Positions 17,148-25,794 are shown, counted from the first letter of the stretch. The stretch: DNA of 64,000 nucleotides from Alkalicoccobacillus murimartini (GCF_030813245.1 NZ_JAUSUA010000002.1:62001-126000); one strand, 5' to 3'. Translations and numbers: made by a program. Notes: generated from the sequence alone by a model not told the origin.

Positions 17148-17705
17148 TCATCTGTATGACAATAATCGTTTGATTGCTTTAATTTGACCACAATGGTTCA
17201 TCTCGTCTTCCATTACATGAAACCATAGATAGTAATAATTAATTGGAACCCCATTTGGCCAAGTATCTTCTATATAAAGCCAGTCTTCCTTAATGGTGCT
17301 AAACAAGTCCAACGTATCATTTCTTACCGCCATCAATTGGTTCATGTAATAATCTAATGGTTGATTTTTAATGATATTCCGTCCACTTTCACCAAGTTCG
17401 AGAGGAACCTGCCATTTCAAGTTTTCACTTTCCGATAAATCTCTGTCTTTAAAAGTTATGATTTGGTGAGCATATTCAATTGATGCGATATGTATCAATA
17501 AAGCACCAATTGTATTTCCATGAGAATGCGATAGATAATCCAAATCATCTTGAGTAAGAGTAGCTACTTCTTTTAAGGTTGCAGCTCTTGCAAAATCAAG
17601 CATAGACAGTAGGTCACCAATCTTCCCATCATAGCTTTCTTTAGAGATTAATCGATATTCCTTGATCCTAATCGCCTCCTTAGTATATACATCTAAGTCT
17701 AGCAA
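17148..17705 (-). CDS. DinB-superfamily (DUF664-type) protein with doubtful start
   Basis: Four-helix-bundle DinB-fold protein; putative metal ligands are His in HSHGNTIGALLIHIASIEYAH and in WFHVMEDEMNHCGQI. DUF664/DinB proteins are metal-dependent thiol S-transferase-like enzymes, substrate unknown. The coordinates use an upstream TTG without a ribosome binding site. The family start should be at about residue 14 (IKEYRLISKESYDGKIG): a near-perfect AAGGAGG lies right there, but the codon at start distance is AGG (17667-17669), as if ATG had been lost. Either a rare ATT start at 17670-17672 or a weak TTG is used, or the gene is impaired. Confidence 0.75.
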   Translation of the reverse strand: MLDLDVYTKEAIRIKEYRLISKESYDGKIGDLLSMLDFARAATLKEVATLTQDDLDYLSHSHGNTIGALLIHIASIEYAHQIITFKDRDLSESENLKWQVPLELGESGRNIIKNQPLDYYMNQLMAVRNDTLDLFSTIKEDWLYIEDTWPNGVPINYYYLWFHVMEDEMNHCGQIKAIKRLLSYR

Positions 17706-17811
17706 TCATCAAGAAAAATCACAGTCTTATTTTGCTCTATAAAGAGTGGTATAATTAAGATGAACATAGAGGATTTTCCTTACGCTAATATATAAGTGTT
17801 TCAATTAATAT

Positions 17812-17860
17812 AAAACCCTAACCATTATGCTGTTTAACGAGCATAATGATTAGGGTTTTT
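17812..17860. terminator. Strong bidirectional hairpin (zinT terminator or end of a small RNA)
   Basis: Near-perfect stem AAAACCCTAA...ATTATGC/GCATAAT...TTAGGGTTTTT in an otherwise gene-free stretch (17706-17965). It can terminate zinT transcription on the minus strand about 100 nt after its stop codon. On the plus strand it lies about 60-110 nt downstream of an extended -10 element (TGGTATAAT, 17748-17755), so a short orphan transcript is possible. Confidence 0.7.
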
Positions 17861-17965
17861 GTTCATTCATAGTTAGGGAGTAGCTACCGCTCCGGACATA
17901 CACTCCGCTAGTTTAAGCTGGTTTGAATAACTGTTGAGTTTATTCAGATTTGTCGCAACTAAACC

Positions 17966-18979
17966 TTAATGTGCAATCATTTCGTGAGCGATTTCATCTG
18001 CATCTAAATCAGATGGATAATAGGTAGGCCAATTTGTGACTTCATCTAATAATGCTTCACGATCGTCTCCCCAATACAAGTGATAATGGTGTGAATCTGT
18101 TGGGAAGATACTATGATCACTAAACTGGATGTAGCCAGGCATGCCTTCTGCTTCTCCCTCTAATTTGAATATAAACCTAACTCCTCTGTTTCCTTTTTCA
18201 TAAGTTAATATCTCATACCCATCATACGTATAGTCTCCTGAAGATTCTTGGCCTTCTTCAAAGAAGGTAAATGTATTGTTTTCAATCACAATACGATCAA
18301 CATCCGTTTCATATCCTATTTCATAATACTCTTTGTATTCCTCAGCTGTCATATCTCCTTCTTCAGCTTTGTGTGTGAAGACTTCATCCAAGTCACCACT
18401 CTGCAAGTAAGGATACACTGATTGCCAATCTCCCTGCCAATCAGAGAGCGTACGATCCTCTATTTGGTCGTCTTCAAAATAACCCTCATAGATCTTTTGA
18501 GATTCTTCATCATGCGCATGACTATGATCATGTCCATGATCGTCAATGACAACTTCTATCGGTTCTGATTGAACATAGGCTTCGTGATCATTATCAAAAA
18601 GAACAGCTTTGATTTCTTGACCGTCGACCGTAGCCTCACCTTGATAGTCTGTTCCACCTAGATCCGGAACGGCTTCCCATTCGTCGTCATGATCCTCTCT
18701 TATGTACCAATGCCAGTGATCATATTCAGTATCTTCCTCAAGTTCTGCTGTAAGTTCAATCGTATCCCCTGTGTGGTAATGATCTGCTAACCCTGTAATG
18801 ATCACATCTTCAGGAGCATTATCATCGTTACCATGCTCATGTTCACTTTCTTCTACTTCCTCCGTTGCCTGTGGTTCTGCATTGGCCGACTCTCCACCAT
18901 CTGATCCAGAAGTCTGACACCCTACAAGTAAAAATATAATAGCTGTTAAACTGGACCATTCCATCATTACCTTTTTCAT
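17966..18979 (-). CDS. zinT: ZinT-domain zinc-binding lipoprotein
   Basis: A 337-residue lipoprotein with signal peptide and lipobox (LLVGC). A His/Asp/Glu-rich linker (ESEHEHGNDD, DDHGHDHSHAHD) flanks an N-terminal beta-sandwich-like domain (DHWHWYIREDHDDEWEAV). The C-terminal about 180 residues are a ZinT/YodA domain (SDWQGDWQSVYPYLQSGDLDEVF, TDVDRIVIENNTFTFF, PGYIQFSDHSIFPTDSHHYHLYWG). Such proteins capture zinc outside the membrane for delivery to a ZnuABC importer. A Zur-type operator lies 17 bp upstream of the start, so expression in zinc starvation is expected. No adjacent ABC genes. Confidence 0.9.
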   Translation of the reverse strand: MKKVMMEWSSLTAIIFLLVGCQTSGSDGGESANAEPQATEEVEESEHEHGNDDNAPEDVIITGLADHYHTGDTIELTAELEEDTEYDHWHWYIREDHDDEWEAVPDLGGTDYQGEATVDGQEIKAVLFDNDHEAYVQSEPIEVVIDDHGHDHSHAHDEESQKIYEGYFEDDQIEDRTLSDWQGDWQSVYPYLQSGDLDEVFTHKAEEGDMTAEEYKEYYEIGYETDVDRIVIENNTFTFFEEGQESSGDYTYDGYEILTYEKGNRGVRFIFKLEGEAEGMPGYIQFSDHSIFPTDSHHYHLYWGDDREALLDEVTNWPTYYPSDLDADEIAHEMIAH

Positions 18980-18996
18980 CTGTACACTCCTCTATT

Positions 18997-19017
18997 AAAT
19001 CGTAATCTTTACGATTT
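18997..19017. promoter_or_regulatory. Zur box upstream of zinT
   Basis: Perfect 9-3-9 palindrome AAATCGTAA-TCT-TTACGATTT, essentially the Bacillus Zur consensus, located just upstream of the zinc lipoprotein gene. Confidence 0.85.
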
Positions 19018-19086
19018 AATAGTATAGGTAATTATAGATATCGTCAAGTTAAAGTTAGTCACTTCTTAAACTCAGTTTCAGATACG

Positions 19087-19118
19087 AAAAAAAGAACCGT
19101 AATTTTTCATTACGGTTC
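19087..19118 (-). terminator. Terminator of the TetR-SDR-OYE operon
   Basis: GAACCGTAA/TTACGGTTC stem followed by a run of seven T on the minus strand, 18 nt after the stop codon of the last OYE gene. Confidence 0.88.
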
Positions 19119-19136
19119 ACGTTGTGTCATCAAGTA

Positions 19137-20198
19137 TTACTTAGTCAAAAACGGATAATCTGTATATCCCTTTTCTCCACCCACATATAATGTCGTTGGA
19201 TCTGGATCATTAAGTGGTTCGTCTTTAGTCAATCTATCAACAAAGTCAGGGTTTGCCAGTGCCCAAATCCCTACTGATGCAACGTCTGCTAGATTATTAT
19301 CTATATCCACAGATAGTTGATCTAGTGGACGCCCCATTCTATTAACGATGAGTGGTTGTGTCCAAAGCTGACGGACTTCTTTAAGTAATGGTTCATTTCC
19401 AAAATGCATGATGTGAAGATAAGCCATACCTAGTCCGCTTAATTCTTTCACTAAATAGCGATAAAGATCATTACCTGTTTCACCTTCTAAGATCCCGTTT
19501 AGTGTACCTTCTGGTGAGAACCTGATGCCGGTTTTCTCAGCTCCTATTTCTTCAATAACAGCCTTTGTGACTTCAATCGCAAATCTTGCGCGATTTTCAA
19601 TCGTTCCACCATACTCATCCGTTCGTTGGTTGGAGTTTTCACTCATAAACTGCTGAAGTAAATATCCATTTGCTCCATGGATCTCTACACCATCTGCGCC
19701 AGCTTGAATGGCTGCAGCGGCAGCTAAACGAAATTCATTCACAACTTCTTTGATTTCTTTTTTGCTTAACTCTCTAGGTGTTGGTATATCCTTCATACCC
19801 TCAGCTGTAAACATTTCTGCTCCAGGTGCAATAGCTGAAGGGACAACAGGTTGTCGGTGATGTGGTGTATTATCAGGATGGGAAACTCGTCCAGCATGCA
19901 TCAGTTGAATGAAAATACGTCCACCTTCTTGATGAACTCGGCTCGTTACCTGTTTCCACCCATCAATATGAGCTTGTGTATAGATTCCTGGTGTATTTAA
20001 GTATCCTTGACCATCATCTGAAGGTTGAGTTCCTTCTGTTATGATTAAACCAAATGAAGCACGTTGTCCATAATACTCTGCGGCTAACTCTCCTGGCGTA
20101 CCATCAACCTGTGCTCTGCTTCTAGTCATCGGCGCCATCGCCAGTCTATTTTTCAACGAAACATTTCCTATTTTTGTTTCTTCCACAATCTTCTTCAT
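19137..20198 (-). CDS. Old Yellow Enzyme family ene-reductase (NemA-like)
   Basis: FMN-dependent alkene/nitroester reductase of about 353 residues. Motifs: KNRLAMAPMTRSRA (FMN site), ITEGTQPSDDGQG, FIQLMHAGRVSHP, GADGVEIHGANGYLLQQFMSENSNQRTDEYGG (His and Asn substrate ligands) and GIRFSPEG. The start MKKIVEETKIGN has AGGGGAA upstream; the longer in-frame reading would overlap the preceding gene. Last gene of a TetR-SDR-OYE-OYE operon; such enzymes reduce electrophilic alpha,beta-unsaturated compounds. The glycine-rich phosphate-binding region near the C-terminus reads IWALANPDF rather than the usual GR-x-FIANPD, a mild deviation. Confidence 0.92.
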   Translation of the reverse strand: MKKIVEETKIGNVSLKNRLAMAPMTRSRAQVDGTPGELAAEYYGQRASFGLIITEGTQPSDDGQGYLNTPGIYTQAHIDGWKQVTSRVHQEGGRIFIQLMHAGRVSHPDNTPHHRQPVVPSAIAPGAEMFTAEGMKDIPTPRELSKKEIKEVVNEFRLAAAAAIQAGADGVEIHGANGYLLQQFMSENSNQRTDEYGGTIENRARFAIEVTKAVIEEIGAEKTGIRFSPEGTLNGILEGETGNDLYRYLVKELSGLGMAYLHIMHFGNEPLLKEVRQLWTQPLIVNRMGRPLDQLSVDIDNNLADVASVGIWALANPDFVDRLTKDEPLNDPDPTTLYVGGEKGYTDYPFLTK

Positions 20199-20224
20199 CG
20201 TTATTCCCCTTTGTTGTTTTATAG

Positions 20225-21463
20225 TTATCCTCTTCTTTTTAAGAAGACACCTCGACCATTTGCTATTGCATTTTGCATGAGAGACACCCAAACGTTGTGG
20301 TTCGGATTGGGAGATTTCAACTTACCCATTCTCGCCAGCTGCTGTTCATACCAGCCAAGTTCAAGCATAGAAGCGGCCTTATCTACCATGTTAATTCCTG
20401 TTTTTATTGGTTTCGTATGAACGGTTTCGTACGTACCTTGAAAGATCCTGTTTGGTAAGTCGGGAACAAGTGCAAGTGGTTTTGCAATTCCAATCATATC
20501 GACAGCTCCACTTTCAATCGCTTCTGTCATACCAACCTCTGTCCGAAATCCACCTGTCACAACAAGTGGAGTAGGGATTAATTCTTTAGCTTTACTTGCA
20601 TAGTCAATGAAATACGCCTCACGTTTTTTAGTCGATTCTTTTGCATCCCCCACTATCATTTTGGGATTCTCATAATTCCCTCCCGAAATCTCAATAAGAT
20701 CGATACCAATTTCGGACATTTTCGTAAGAACCTCCATCGATTCCTCTTCTGTGAACCCACCACGTTGAAAATCAGCTGAATTCAATTTAATGCCAATCGG
20801 ATAGTGATCTCCGACTTGACCCCGTATTTCTTTATACGTTTCAAGTAGAAACCTCATACGGTTCTCTAAACTTCCACCCCATTCATCCGTGCGCTGGTTG
20901 TAGTGGGGCGATAAGAACTGACTAATAAGATAGCCGTGAGCTGCATGGATTTGCACTCCAGTAAAACCAGCTTTCTTAGCCACTCGTGCAGCCTCTCCAA
21001 AACGAGTAATTAAGTCTTCAATTTCACTACCAAGAAGTGGACGCGGTTGATTAAAAAACGTCTTAAGACTACCTGAAAGTGAAACAGCACTTGGAGCTAC
21101 AGGTTCCTTTGATAAGGTTTTAGGTGACTGCCCACCTGGGTGATTTAGCTGCATCCAAAGGTGCGTTCCATCTTTGGTTCCAGCTTCCGCCCACTTTTTA
21201 AGCATCTCTAAATCCCGTTCATCCTCCACAACTACGTTTCCGGGTTCTCCTAATGCATTTCGATCAATCATGACATTGCCTGTCATAACCAGACCGCTCC
21301 CACCCTTAGCCCACGTCTCATATAAATGAATTAAGGACTTTGAGGTGTTATGATTTTTCGAAGCCAATGCTTCACTCATTGCTGACTTAAAAAAACGATT
21401 CTTAATGGTAGTCCCATTTGAAAGCTTTAATTCATTAGCTAAAATAGATTGAGTCTGTTTCAT
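20225..21463 (-). CDS. NADH:flavin oxidoreductase, Old Yellow Enzyme family (second copy)
   Basis: A 412-residue FMN enzyme of the same superfamily but a different branch. Motifs: TTIKNRFFKSAMSEALAS, GLVMTGNVMIDRNALGEPGN, LWMQLNHPGGQSP, GFTGVQIHAAHGYLISQFLSPHYNQRTDEWGG and DMIGIAKPLALVPDLPNRI, the FMN phosphate site. AAAGGAG precedes its ATG. It lies between the SDR gene and the first OYE gene with short gaps. A palindrome resembling the TetR operator overlaps its leader. Confidence 0.92.
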   Translation of the reverse strand: MKQTQSILANELKLSNGTTIKNRFFKSAMSEALASKNHNTSKSLIHLYETWAKGGSGLVMTGNVMIDRNALGEPGNVVVEDERDLEMLKKWAEAGTKDGTHLWMQLNHPGGQSPKTLSKEPVAPSAVSLSGSLKTFFNQPRPLLGSEIEDLITRFGEAARVAKKAGFTGVQIHAAHGYLISQFLSPHYNQRTDEWGGSLENRMRFLLETYKEIRGQVGDHYPIGIKLNSADFQRGGFTEEESMEVLTKMSEIGIDLIEISGGNYENPKMIVGDAKESTKKREAYFIDYASKAKELIPTPLVVTGGFRTEVGMTEAIESGAVDMIGIAKPLALVPDLPNRIFQGTYETVHTKPIKTGINMVDKAASMLELGWYEQQLARMGKLKSPNPNHNVWVSLMQNAIANGRGVFLKRRG

Positions 21464-21474
21464 TACACTTCTCC

Positions 21475-21496
21475 TTTTAGAACATTCATTCTAAAA
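21475..21496. promoter_or_regulatory. Putative TetR operator in front of the second OYE gene
   Basis: Palindrome TTTTAGAA-CATTCA-TTCTAAAA. It shares the AGAATGA...GTTCT half-sites with the site upstream of the tetR gene, suggesting an internal promoter under the same repressor. Confidence 0.55.
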
Positions 21497-21506
21497 TGAC
21501 CAAAAA

Positions 21507-22256
21507 TTAAAATCCAAATGAAGGATAGATTTGTTTTCTTAATTGAAATTCATAATTCTCGTCTACAATTCCCACTACTTCATTGCTATCATAAAGATTG
21601 ATCATAAAACCAGCCATTTGTTTTGCTGTATGGAATTTAGGTGTGATCGAACTATAATCTACTTTTCCGGTAATACCTGGGCTCATAAACTCCGTCTCTG
21701 TTATCGCCGGTGCTAAAATTTTCGCCTTTAATGTTGCACCAGATTTTTCAAGTTCCGTTGCAAGGCCTTCTGTAAATGCACTGACATAATACTTTGATGC
21801 TGAATAGGCAACACTTCCTAGAGCAATAACGTAGCCTAGTGCTGAAGATACATTTATTAACTGAGTACCTTCAACATTGGCATAATCTCGTGCATACAAT
21901 GTTGAAAGAATCGTTAACGATTGAATATTCACTTGCAGCATGGTATCTACGTTATCTAGATCTTGAGTTAAAACAGAAGAGGAAGATTCTCCAAGACCAG
22001 CATTGTTAATCCACGTCTCTATTTTATATTCTTTCAATTGATGATATAGCGTATACGCCTGTTCACTCTGTGATAAATCGGCCGTTTGAATCACTACATC
22101 TAATTCTGGATTGATTGTTTGAATCGTAGCTTTAAGTTCTTCTAATTTATTTTCTCTTCTAGCAACAATGATTAGATTTTTTCCTTTTGCTGCAAATGCC
22201 AATGCTGACTCGTACCCTATCCCTGAGCTTGCTCCTGTAATAACTGTATAATTCAT
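21507..22256 (-). CDS. Short-chain dehydrogenase/reductase
   Basis: A 249-residue classical SDR: cofactor motif TGASSGIGYESALAFAAKG, NNAGLG, the catalytic Ser of INVSSALGYV and the YSASKYYVSAF Tyr/Lys pair. It follows the TetR gene by 16 nt and precedes the OYE genes, so it likely acts on the same set of carbonyl or unsaturated xenobiotics. Substrate unknown. Confidence 0.9.
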   Translation of the reverse strand: MNYTVITGASSGIGYESALAFAAKGKNLIIVARRENKLEELKATIQTINPELDVVIQTADLSQSEQAYTLYHQLKEYKIETWINNAGLGESSSSVLTQDLDNVDTMLQVNIQSLTILSTLYARDYANVEGTQLINVSSALGYVIALGSVAYSASKYYVSAFTEGLATELEKSGATLKAKILAPAITETEFMSPGITGKVDYSSITPKFHTAKQMAGFMINLYDSNEVVGIVDENYEFQLRKQIYPSFGF

Positions 22257-22272
22257 ATAACTTTCTCCTCGT

Positions 22273-22848
22273 TTAATCTAATGTAGACAGCGTTACATCT
22301 ACAATCGATTTCATTTTTTTTTGATCTTCTGTAGTCTTTGCTATCACTCTTAATCCTACAAGTGAGTTATGAATAAAATGTGCGTATCCTTTAGCATCAA
22401 TCGTTGTAGAGATTTCTCCAGTTTCTTGACCATGTCGAATCAAGTCATAAAAAAGAGTTTCTGTCTTATCAAACATTTCCGTAACCTTTTTAGATACGTC
22501 TGAATCGAGTAATGATAACTCTACAGCTGCATTCACCGTCAAACACCCTCTAGGATTCTGATCATCTGGATAGATAATCACGTCAAAAACATCCCTTATC
22601 GCTTGCTTGACCTTTATTTTTGATTCTACTTTTTTCTGTATCCTTTTAGTTATTGTTTCCTCATAGTGCATTAATGCTTTTATAAATAGAGCGCGTTTAT
22701 CACCAAATGTGTCATAAATACTTCTTCGGTGGATGCCCATATGATCTACTAAATCCTGCAACGATGTTTTTTCATATCCTTGTTTCCAGAATACTTCCAT
22801 CGCTTTACTCAATACTTCTTGTTCATCGAACTCTTTATTTCTTGCCAT
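22273..22848 (-). CDS. TetR-family transcriptional repressor
   Basis: A 191-residue regulator with an N-terminal HTH (FDEQEVLSKAMEVFWKQGYEKTSLQDLVDHMGIHRRSIYDTFGDKRALF) and a TetR_C-type ligand domain (NPRGCLTVNAAVELSLLDSDVSKKV). The cysteine in the RGCLTVNAA segment is typical of the NemR/AcrR-like electrophile-responsive subgroup. It heads the SDR-OYE-OYE operon and has palindromes upstream, so it probably represses its own operon. Confidence 0.88.
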   Translation of the reverse strand: MARNKEFDEQEVLSKAMEVFWKQGYEKTSLQDLVDHMGIHRRSIYDTFGDKRALFIKALMHYEETITKRIQKKVESKIKVKQAIRDVFDVIIYPDDQNPRGCLTVNAAVELSLLDSDVSKKVTEMFDKTETLFYDLIRHGQETGEISTTIDAKGYAHFIHNSLVGLRVIAKTTEDQKKMKSIVDVTLSTLD

Positions 22849-22896
22849 AATAGCCTCCTTTACTCAACGAAGGAATCAATAACTCCCTCCTAACCT

Positions 22897-22947
22897 TTTT
22901 AGAATGATCGTTCTTAAATACACTATACCAATAATAGAACGATCAGT
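22897..22947. promoter_or_regulatory. Putative TetR operator upstream of the tetR gene
   Basis: Imperfect palindrome TTTAGAATGATCGTTCTTAAA at 22898-22918, followed 20 bp on by a second half-site AGAACGATCA (22936-22945). It resembles the site at 21475-21496 and lies in the tetR promoter region. Confidence 0.6.
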
Positions 22948-23035
22948 AAAGAATTTTGTTTCAACATTTCATTTAACAACTAATTCCAATTATGATATAT
23001 TTACGATATAGAATACATTTCGTTAGGGAGGATCT

Positions 23036-23170
23036 ATGAGTCCAAAGGAAGAACAAAGAAAAGATGAACAACCCCAGTCCGAGTGGCCGCTTTTGATTGT
23101 TGAGATCATTCTCTTTATTCCTCGTCAAATTGTTTGGGTATGTAAGTGGCTCATTAACCTACTAAATTAA
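23036..23170 (+). CDS. Small single-helix membrane protein (44 aa), unknown
   Basis: ATG with a strong GGGAGGATCT ribosome binding site. The product has a charged N-terminal third (MSPKEEQRKDEQPQSEW) and a hydrophobic helix (PLLIVEIILFIPRQIVWVCKWLINLLN). The downstream DinB gene follows by 17 nt with its own AAGGAGG, suggesting a two-gene operon divergent from tetR. No family recognised. Confidence 0.65.
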   Translation: MSPKEEQRKDEQPQSEWPLLIVEIILFIPRQIVWVCKWLINLLN

Positions 23171-23187
23171 TATCAAGGAGGTCACCC

Positions 23188-23658
23188 GTGAATGCCTATT
23201 GTAAAAGTGCACTGAACCAAATTAAAATAGCCTTACAAAAAACGGCTGTAATCATGGACCATCTATCAGAAGATGACCTATCAAAAAGACCCACCCCTAC
23301 TAAACATTCAATTGGCGAATTGCTCGAACACATCGCCTTGATTTGTAAAGCTGATCTCCTTATTGCATCAGAAGCCACACAAGCTGAGATGGAAGAGTTT
23401 TATTCTTTTCACTCACTTACCCACCTACCCGAACTAAAAAAAGCCATGCTTGATAATTTCCGCACTCTTGAGGAAGTCTACTTATCCTATTCTGAAGAAG
23501 ATTTATCACAAGAGTTAACTTCTTTTTGGGGTGTCACCTATACAAGATATGAATGGCTCTTGGAGATTTTAGCTCATGTATATCACCATAGAGGCCAATT
23601 ACACGCCATCCTGGTTCATTATTATCAAAAAGATGTAGATATTATGCTGTTTGAATAA
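23188..23658 (+). CDS. DinB-fold family protein
   Basis: A 156-residue four-helix protein starting at GTG after AAGGAGG. Putative metal-binding histidines are in SIGELLEHIALICKADL and EILAHVYHHRGQLHAIL (the HxxxH-type motif of DinB proteins). The family covers bacillithiol- and mycothiol-dependent transferases among others; substrate unknown. Not closely similar to the DinB-like protein at 17148. Confidence 0.8.
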   Translation: MNAYCKSALNQIKIALQKTAVIMDHLSEDDLSKRPTPTKHSIGELLEHIALICKADLLIASEATQAEMEEFYSFHSLTHLPELKKAMLDNFRTLEEVYLSYSEEDLSQELTSFWGVTYTRYEWLLEILAHVYHHRGQLHAILVHYYQKDVDIMLFE

Positions 23659-23805
23659 TGTAGTGGTTGTTTTAAAGCCACAAAACTAGTACGATTAGCC
23701 GTACATCAAACATTTTACAGAGCTATCAACATTCTGTTATTTATATAACTAGAAATGATCGATACAGAGATAGAATGATCACTAATGTTGTAAGGAAGTG
23801 GCTTT

Positions 23806-24696
23806 ATGAAAGACTACGCTTTAATGATACTCGGTACATTTTTCTTCTCGCTCTCCATCTCCATTTTTGCTATGCCAAACTCTCTTGCTGAAGGTGGCGT
23901 TGCAGGGCTTGCCCTTTTGCTTTACTTTGGCCTTGATTGGTCTCCAGCGCTTGTAACCCTAATTGCTAATGGAATTATTCTACTCATTGGATATCGTTAT
24001 CTTCCCAAATCAATGATCGTCAAATCAATTATTACGGTCCCACTGTTTTCATTTTTCCTATTTATTCTACAAGACATCGCAAATCCAATTGACGACGCAC
24101 TTCTTGCTGCTTTATATGCCGGAGTGTTCACTGGCATCGGATTTGGATTTATCTTCCGCTCAGGCAGCACGATGAGTGGGACCTCTACCATTGCAAAAAT
24201 GTTAAATTATAAGTTCGGCTGGGACCTGACCGGTACAAACTTCATATTAGATACACTCGTTGTTCTAGCAGGGATCTTTGTCATTGGCCCACTGTTAACG
24301 ATGTATACGGTTGTAGCGCTTTTTATCGGAAAACGTGTCACAGATTATGTATTAGAAGGCTTCGAATCCAAGAAAATCGTTCACATCTTCTCAAATCAAC
24401 ATGAATCCATTGCACGCTCGGTTCAAAAGAACTTAGGTGCACATGCGACCATTTTGCAAGGGAAGAATTATGATGTAAATGAAGAAGAGAACCTAGTCTA
24501 TGTCGTCGTCAAAAAACAACAGCTATTCTTCCTCAAAAAATTAATACGTGAAATCGACATCGACGCCTTTACCGTGGTCCACACCGTAAAAGACGTAAGT
24601 GGTGGATCATTTAACAAAGCTCACTACCCAACACAAGTAACATTTAGCAGTGAAAAAGAAGAGAAGAAGTTTTACAAAGAACAGGCTGAGGAATGA
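23806..24696 (+). CDS. YitT family membrane protein (DUF161 + DUF2179)
   Basis: A 296-residue protein with about six N-terminal membrane helices (MILGTFFFSLSISIFAMPNSLAEGGVAGLALLLYF) and a C-terminal cytosolic DUF2179 domain (KKIVHIFSNQHESIARSVQKNLGAHATILQGKNYD; VVVKKQQLFFLKKLIREIDIDAFTVVHTVKDVSGGSF). Bacillus genomes carry several paralogues; function unknown, DUF2179 resembles ligand-binding domains. A terminator follows. Confidence 0.88.
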   Translation: MKDYALMILGTFFFSLSISIFAMPNSLAEGGVAGLALLLYFGLDWSPALVTLIANGIILLIGYRYLPKSMIVKSIITVPLFSFFLFILQDIANPIDDALLAALYAGVFTGIGFGFIFRSGSTMSGTSTIAKMLNYKFGWDLTGTNFILDTLVVLAGIFVIGPLLTMYTVVALFIGKRVTDYVLEGFESKKIVHIFSNQHESIARSVQKNLGAHATILQGKNYDVNEEENLVYVVVKKQQLFFLKKLIREIDIDAFTVVHTVKDVSGGSFNKAHYPTQVTFSSEKEEKKFYKEQAEE

Positions 24697-24705
24697 GTAT
24701 GATAC

Positions 24706-24747
24706 AAAAAGGAGGACACATGAAAGCTATTATGTGTCCTCCTTTTT
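24706..24747. terminator. Terminator after the YitT gene
   Basis: Perfect 11-bp stem GGAGGACACAT/ATGTGTCCTCC with A and T runs on both sides. Confidence 0.92.
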
Positions 24748-24879
24748 CTCTTATGTTAGAACTTTGAGGCATTGAATAAGTCAAATTGAAAGAGGAAACC
24801 TCCGGAAACTCAGTCGACCGTCGCCTTTGTGAATGTTATAATGAAAGCGATATCTTTAAAAGGATCAGGAGGTTATCTA

Positions 24880-25794
24880 GTGAGCTCAATTCTTAAAGAA
24901 CTCGAATCACAAATCAATCACCATCAAACTAATGTAAACGGTACATCATTACATTATGTTACAGGAGGATTAGAAAATGGTCCTGTTTGCGTCTTGCTTC
25001 ATGGGTTCCCACAGAATTGGTTGACTTGGCGTTATGTCATTCCAAAGCTTCTTACCACCCATAAAGTTATTGCCATTGATTTAAAAGGATATGGAGAATC
25101 TGATAAGCCTAGTGATATGGAAAGCTATGATACTAGTATTGTAGCGAGTGAAATATTCGAACTCTTACAGCACTTAAAAATCAAACAAGCACTAATTGTT
25201 GGACATGATCGTGGGGCTAGGATAGCAAGAAGGCTAGCTTCAGACTCTCCTGATGTGGTAGCAGGGCTTATTTTTATTGACGTTTTACCAACAGAGTACG
25301 TTTATGGAGAATTATCAGCAGCTGATGCAGCGACAAAATACTGGCATTGGACATTTCAAGTGGTTAACGGACTTCCTGAAGAACTAATTAAAGGAAAAGA
25401 GGATATCTATTTAAAATTTTTATTAAGTAGAGGCGATGGTTTATTTGAATTATTACAAAGCGATGGATCATGGGAAGCATACTTAAAATCATGGATGCAA
25501 CCCGGTGCCGTTTTAGGTGCTCTTAATGATTACAGAGCAACGTATCATATTGATCTGCCACGTTATGAAATTGAAGCCACTTCTAAAAGGATGCTTGATA
25601 AAAAGACACTGATTCTATGGGGAGAACAAGGAAACTTACACAGCTTGCCTGTTTTAGATGTGTGGAAGCGCTCAATTACAAACATTACTGGTCATCAGAT
25701 ATCTGGTTGTGGCCATTATATTCCCGAAGAGAAACCGGATGAAGTTGCAAATCATATTATAAAATTTTCAAAATCAATTGAGTGGTCAGGATAA
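24880..25794 (+). CDS. Alpha/beta hydrolase, epoxide hydrolase/haloacetate dehalogenase-like
   Basis: About 304 residues. The oxyanion motif is LLHGFPQNWLTWRYVIP, the nucleophile elbow is IVGHDRGARIA (Asp nucleophile, as in epoxide hydrolases and haloalkane dehalogenases rather than Ser esterases) and the C-terminal His lies in GCGHYIPEEKPDEV. The GTG start at 24880 is preceded by AGGAGG at 7-nt spacing; the longer ATG start has none. Possible role in detoxifying epoxides or halo acids. It is the last gene before the sufB-associated island. Confidence 0.85.
   Translation: MSSILKELESQINHHQTNVNGTSLHYVTGGLENGPVCVLLHGFPQNWLTWRYVIPKLLTTHKVIAIDLKGYGESDKPSDMESYDTSIVASEIFELLQHLKIKQALIVGHDRGARIARRLASDSPDVVAGLIFIDVLPTEYVYGELSAADAATKYWHWTFQVVNGLPEELIKGKEDIYLKFLLSRGDGLFELLQSDGSWEAYLKSWMQPGAVLGALNDYRATYHIDLPRYEIEATSKRMLDKKTLILWGEQGNLHSLPVLDVWKRSITNITGHQISGCGHYIPEEKPDEVANHIIKFSKSIEWSG

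Noticed and set aside
17148-25794. A second genomic island covering the accessory metabolic genes
   Set aside because: No flanking repeats, integrase, tRNA or clear composition shift were found; the only boundary is that of the sufB-linked element.
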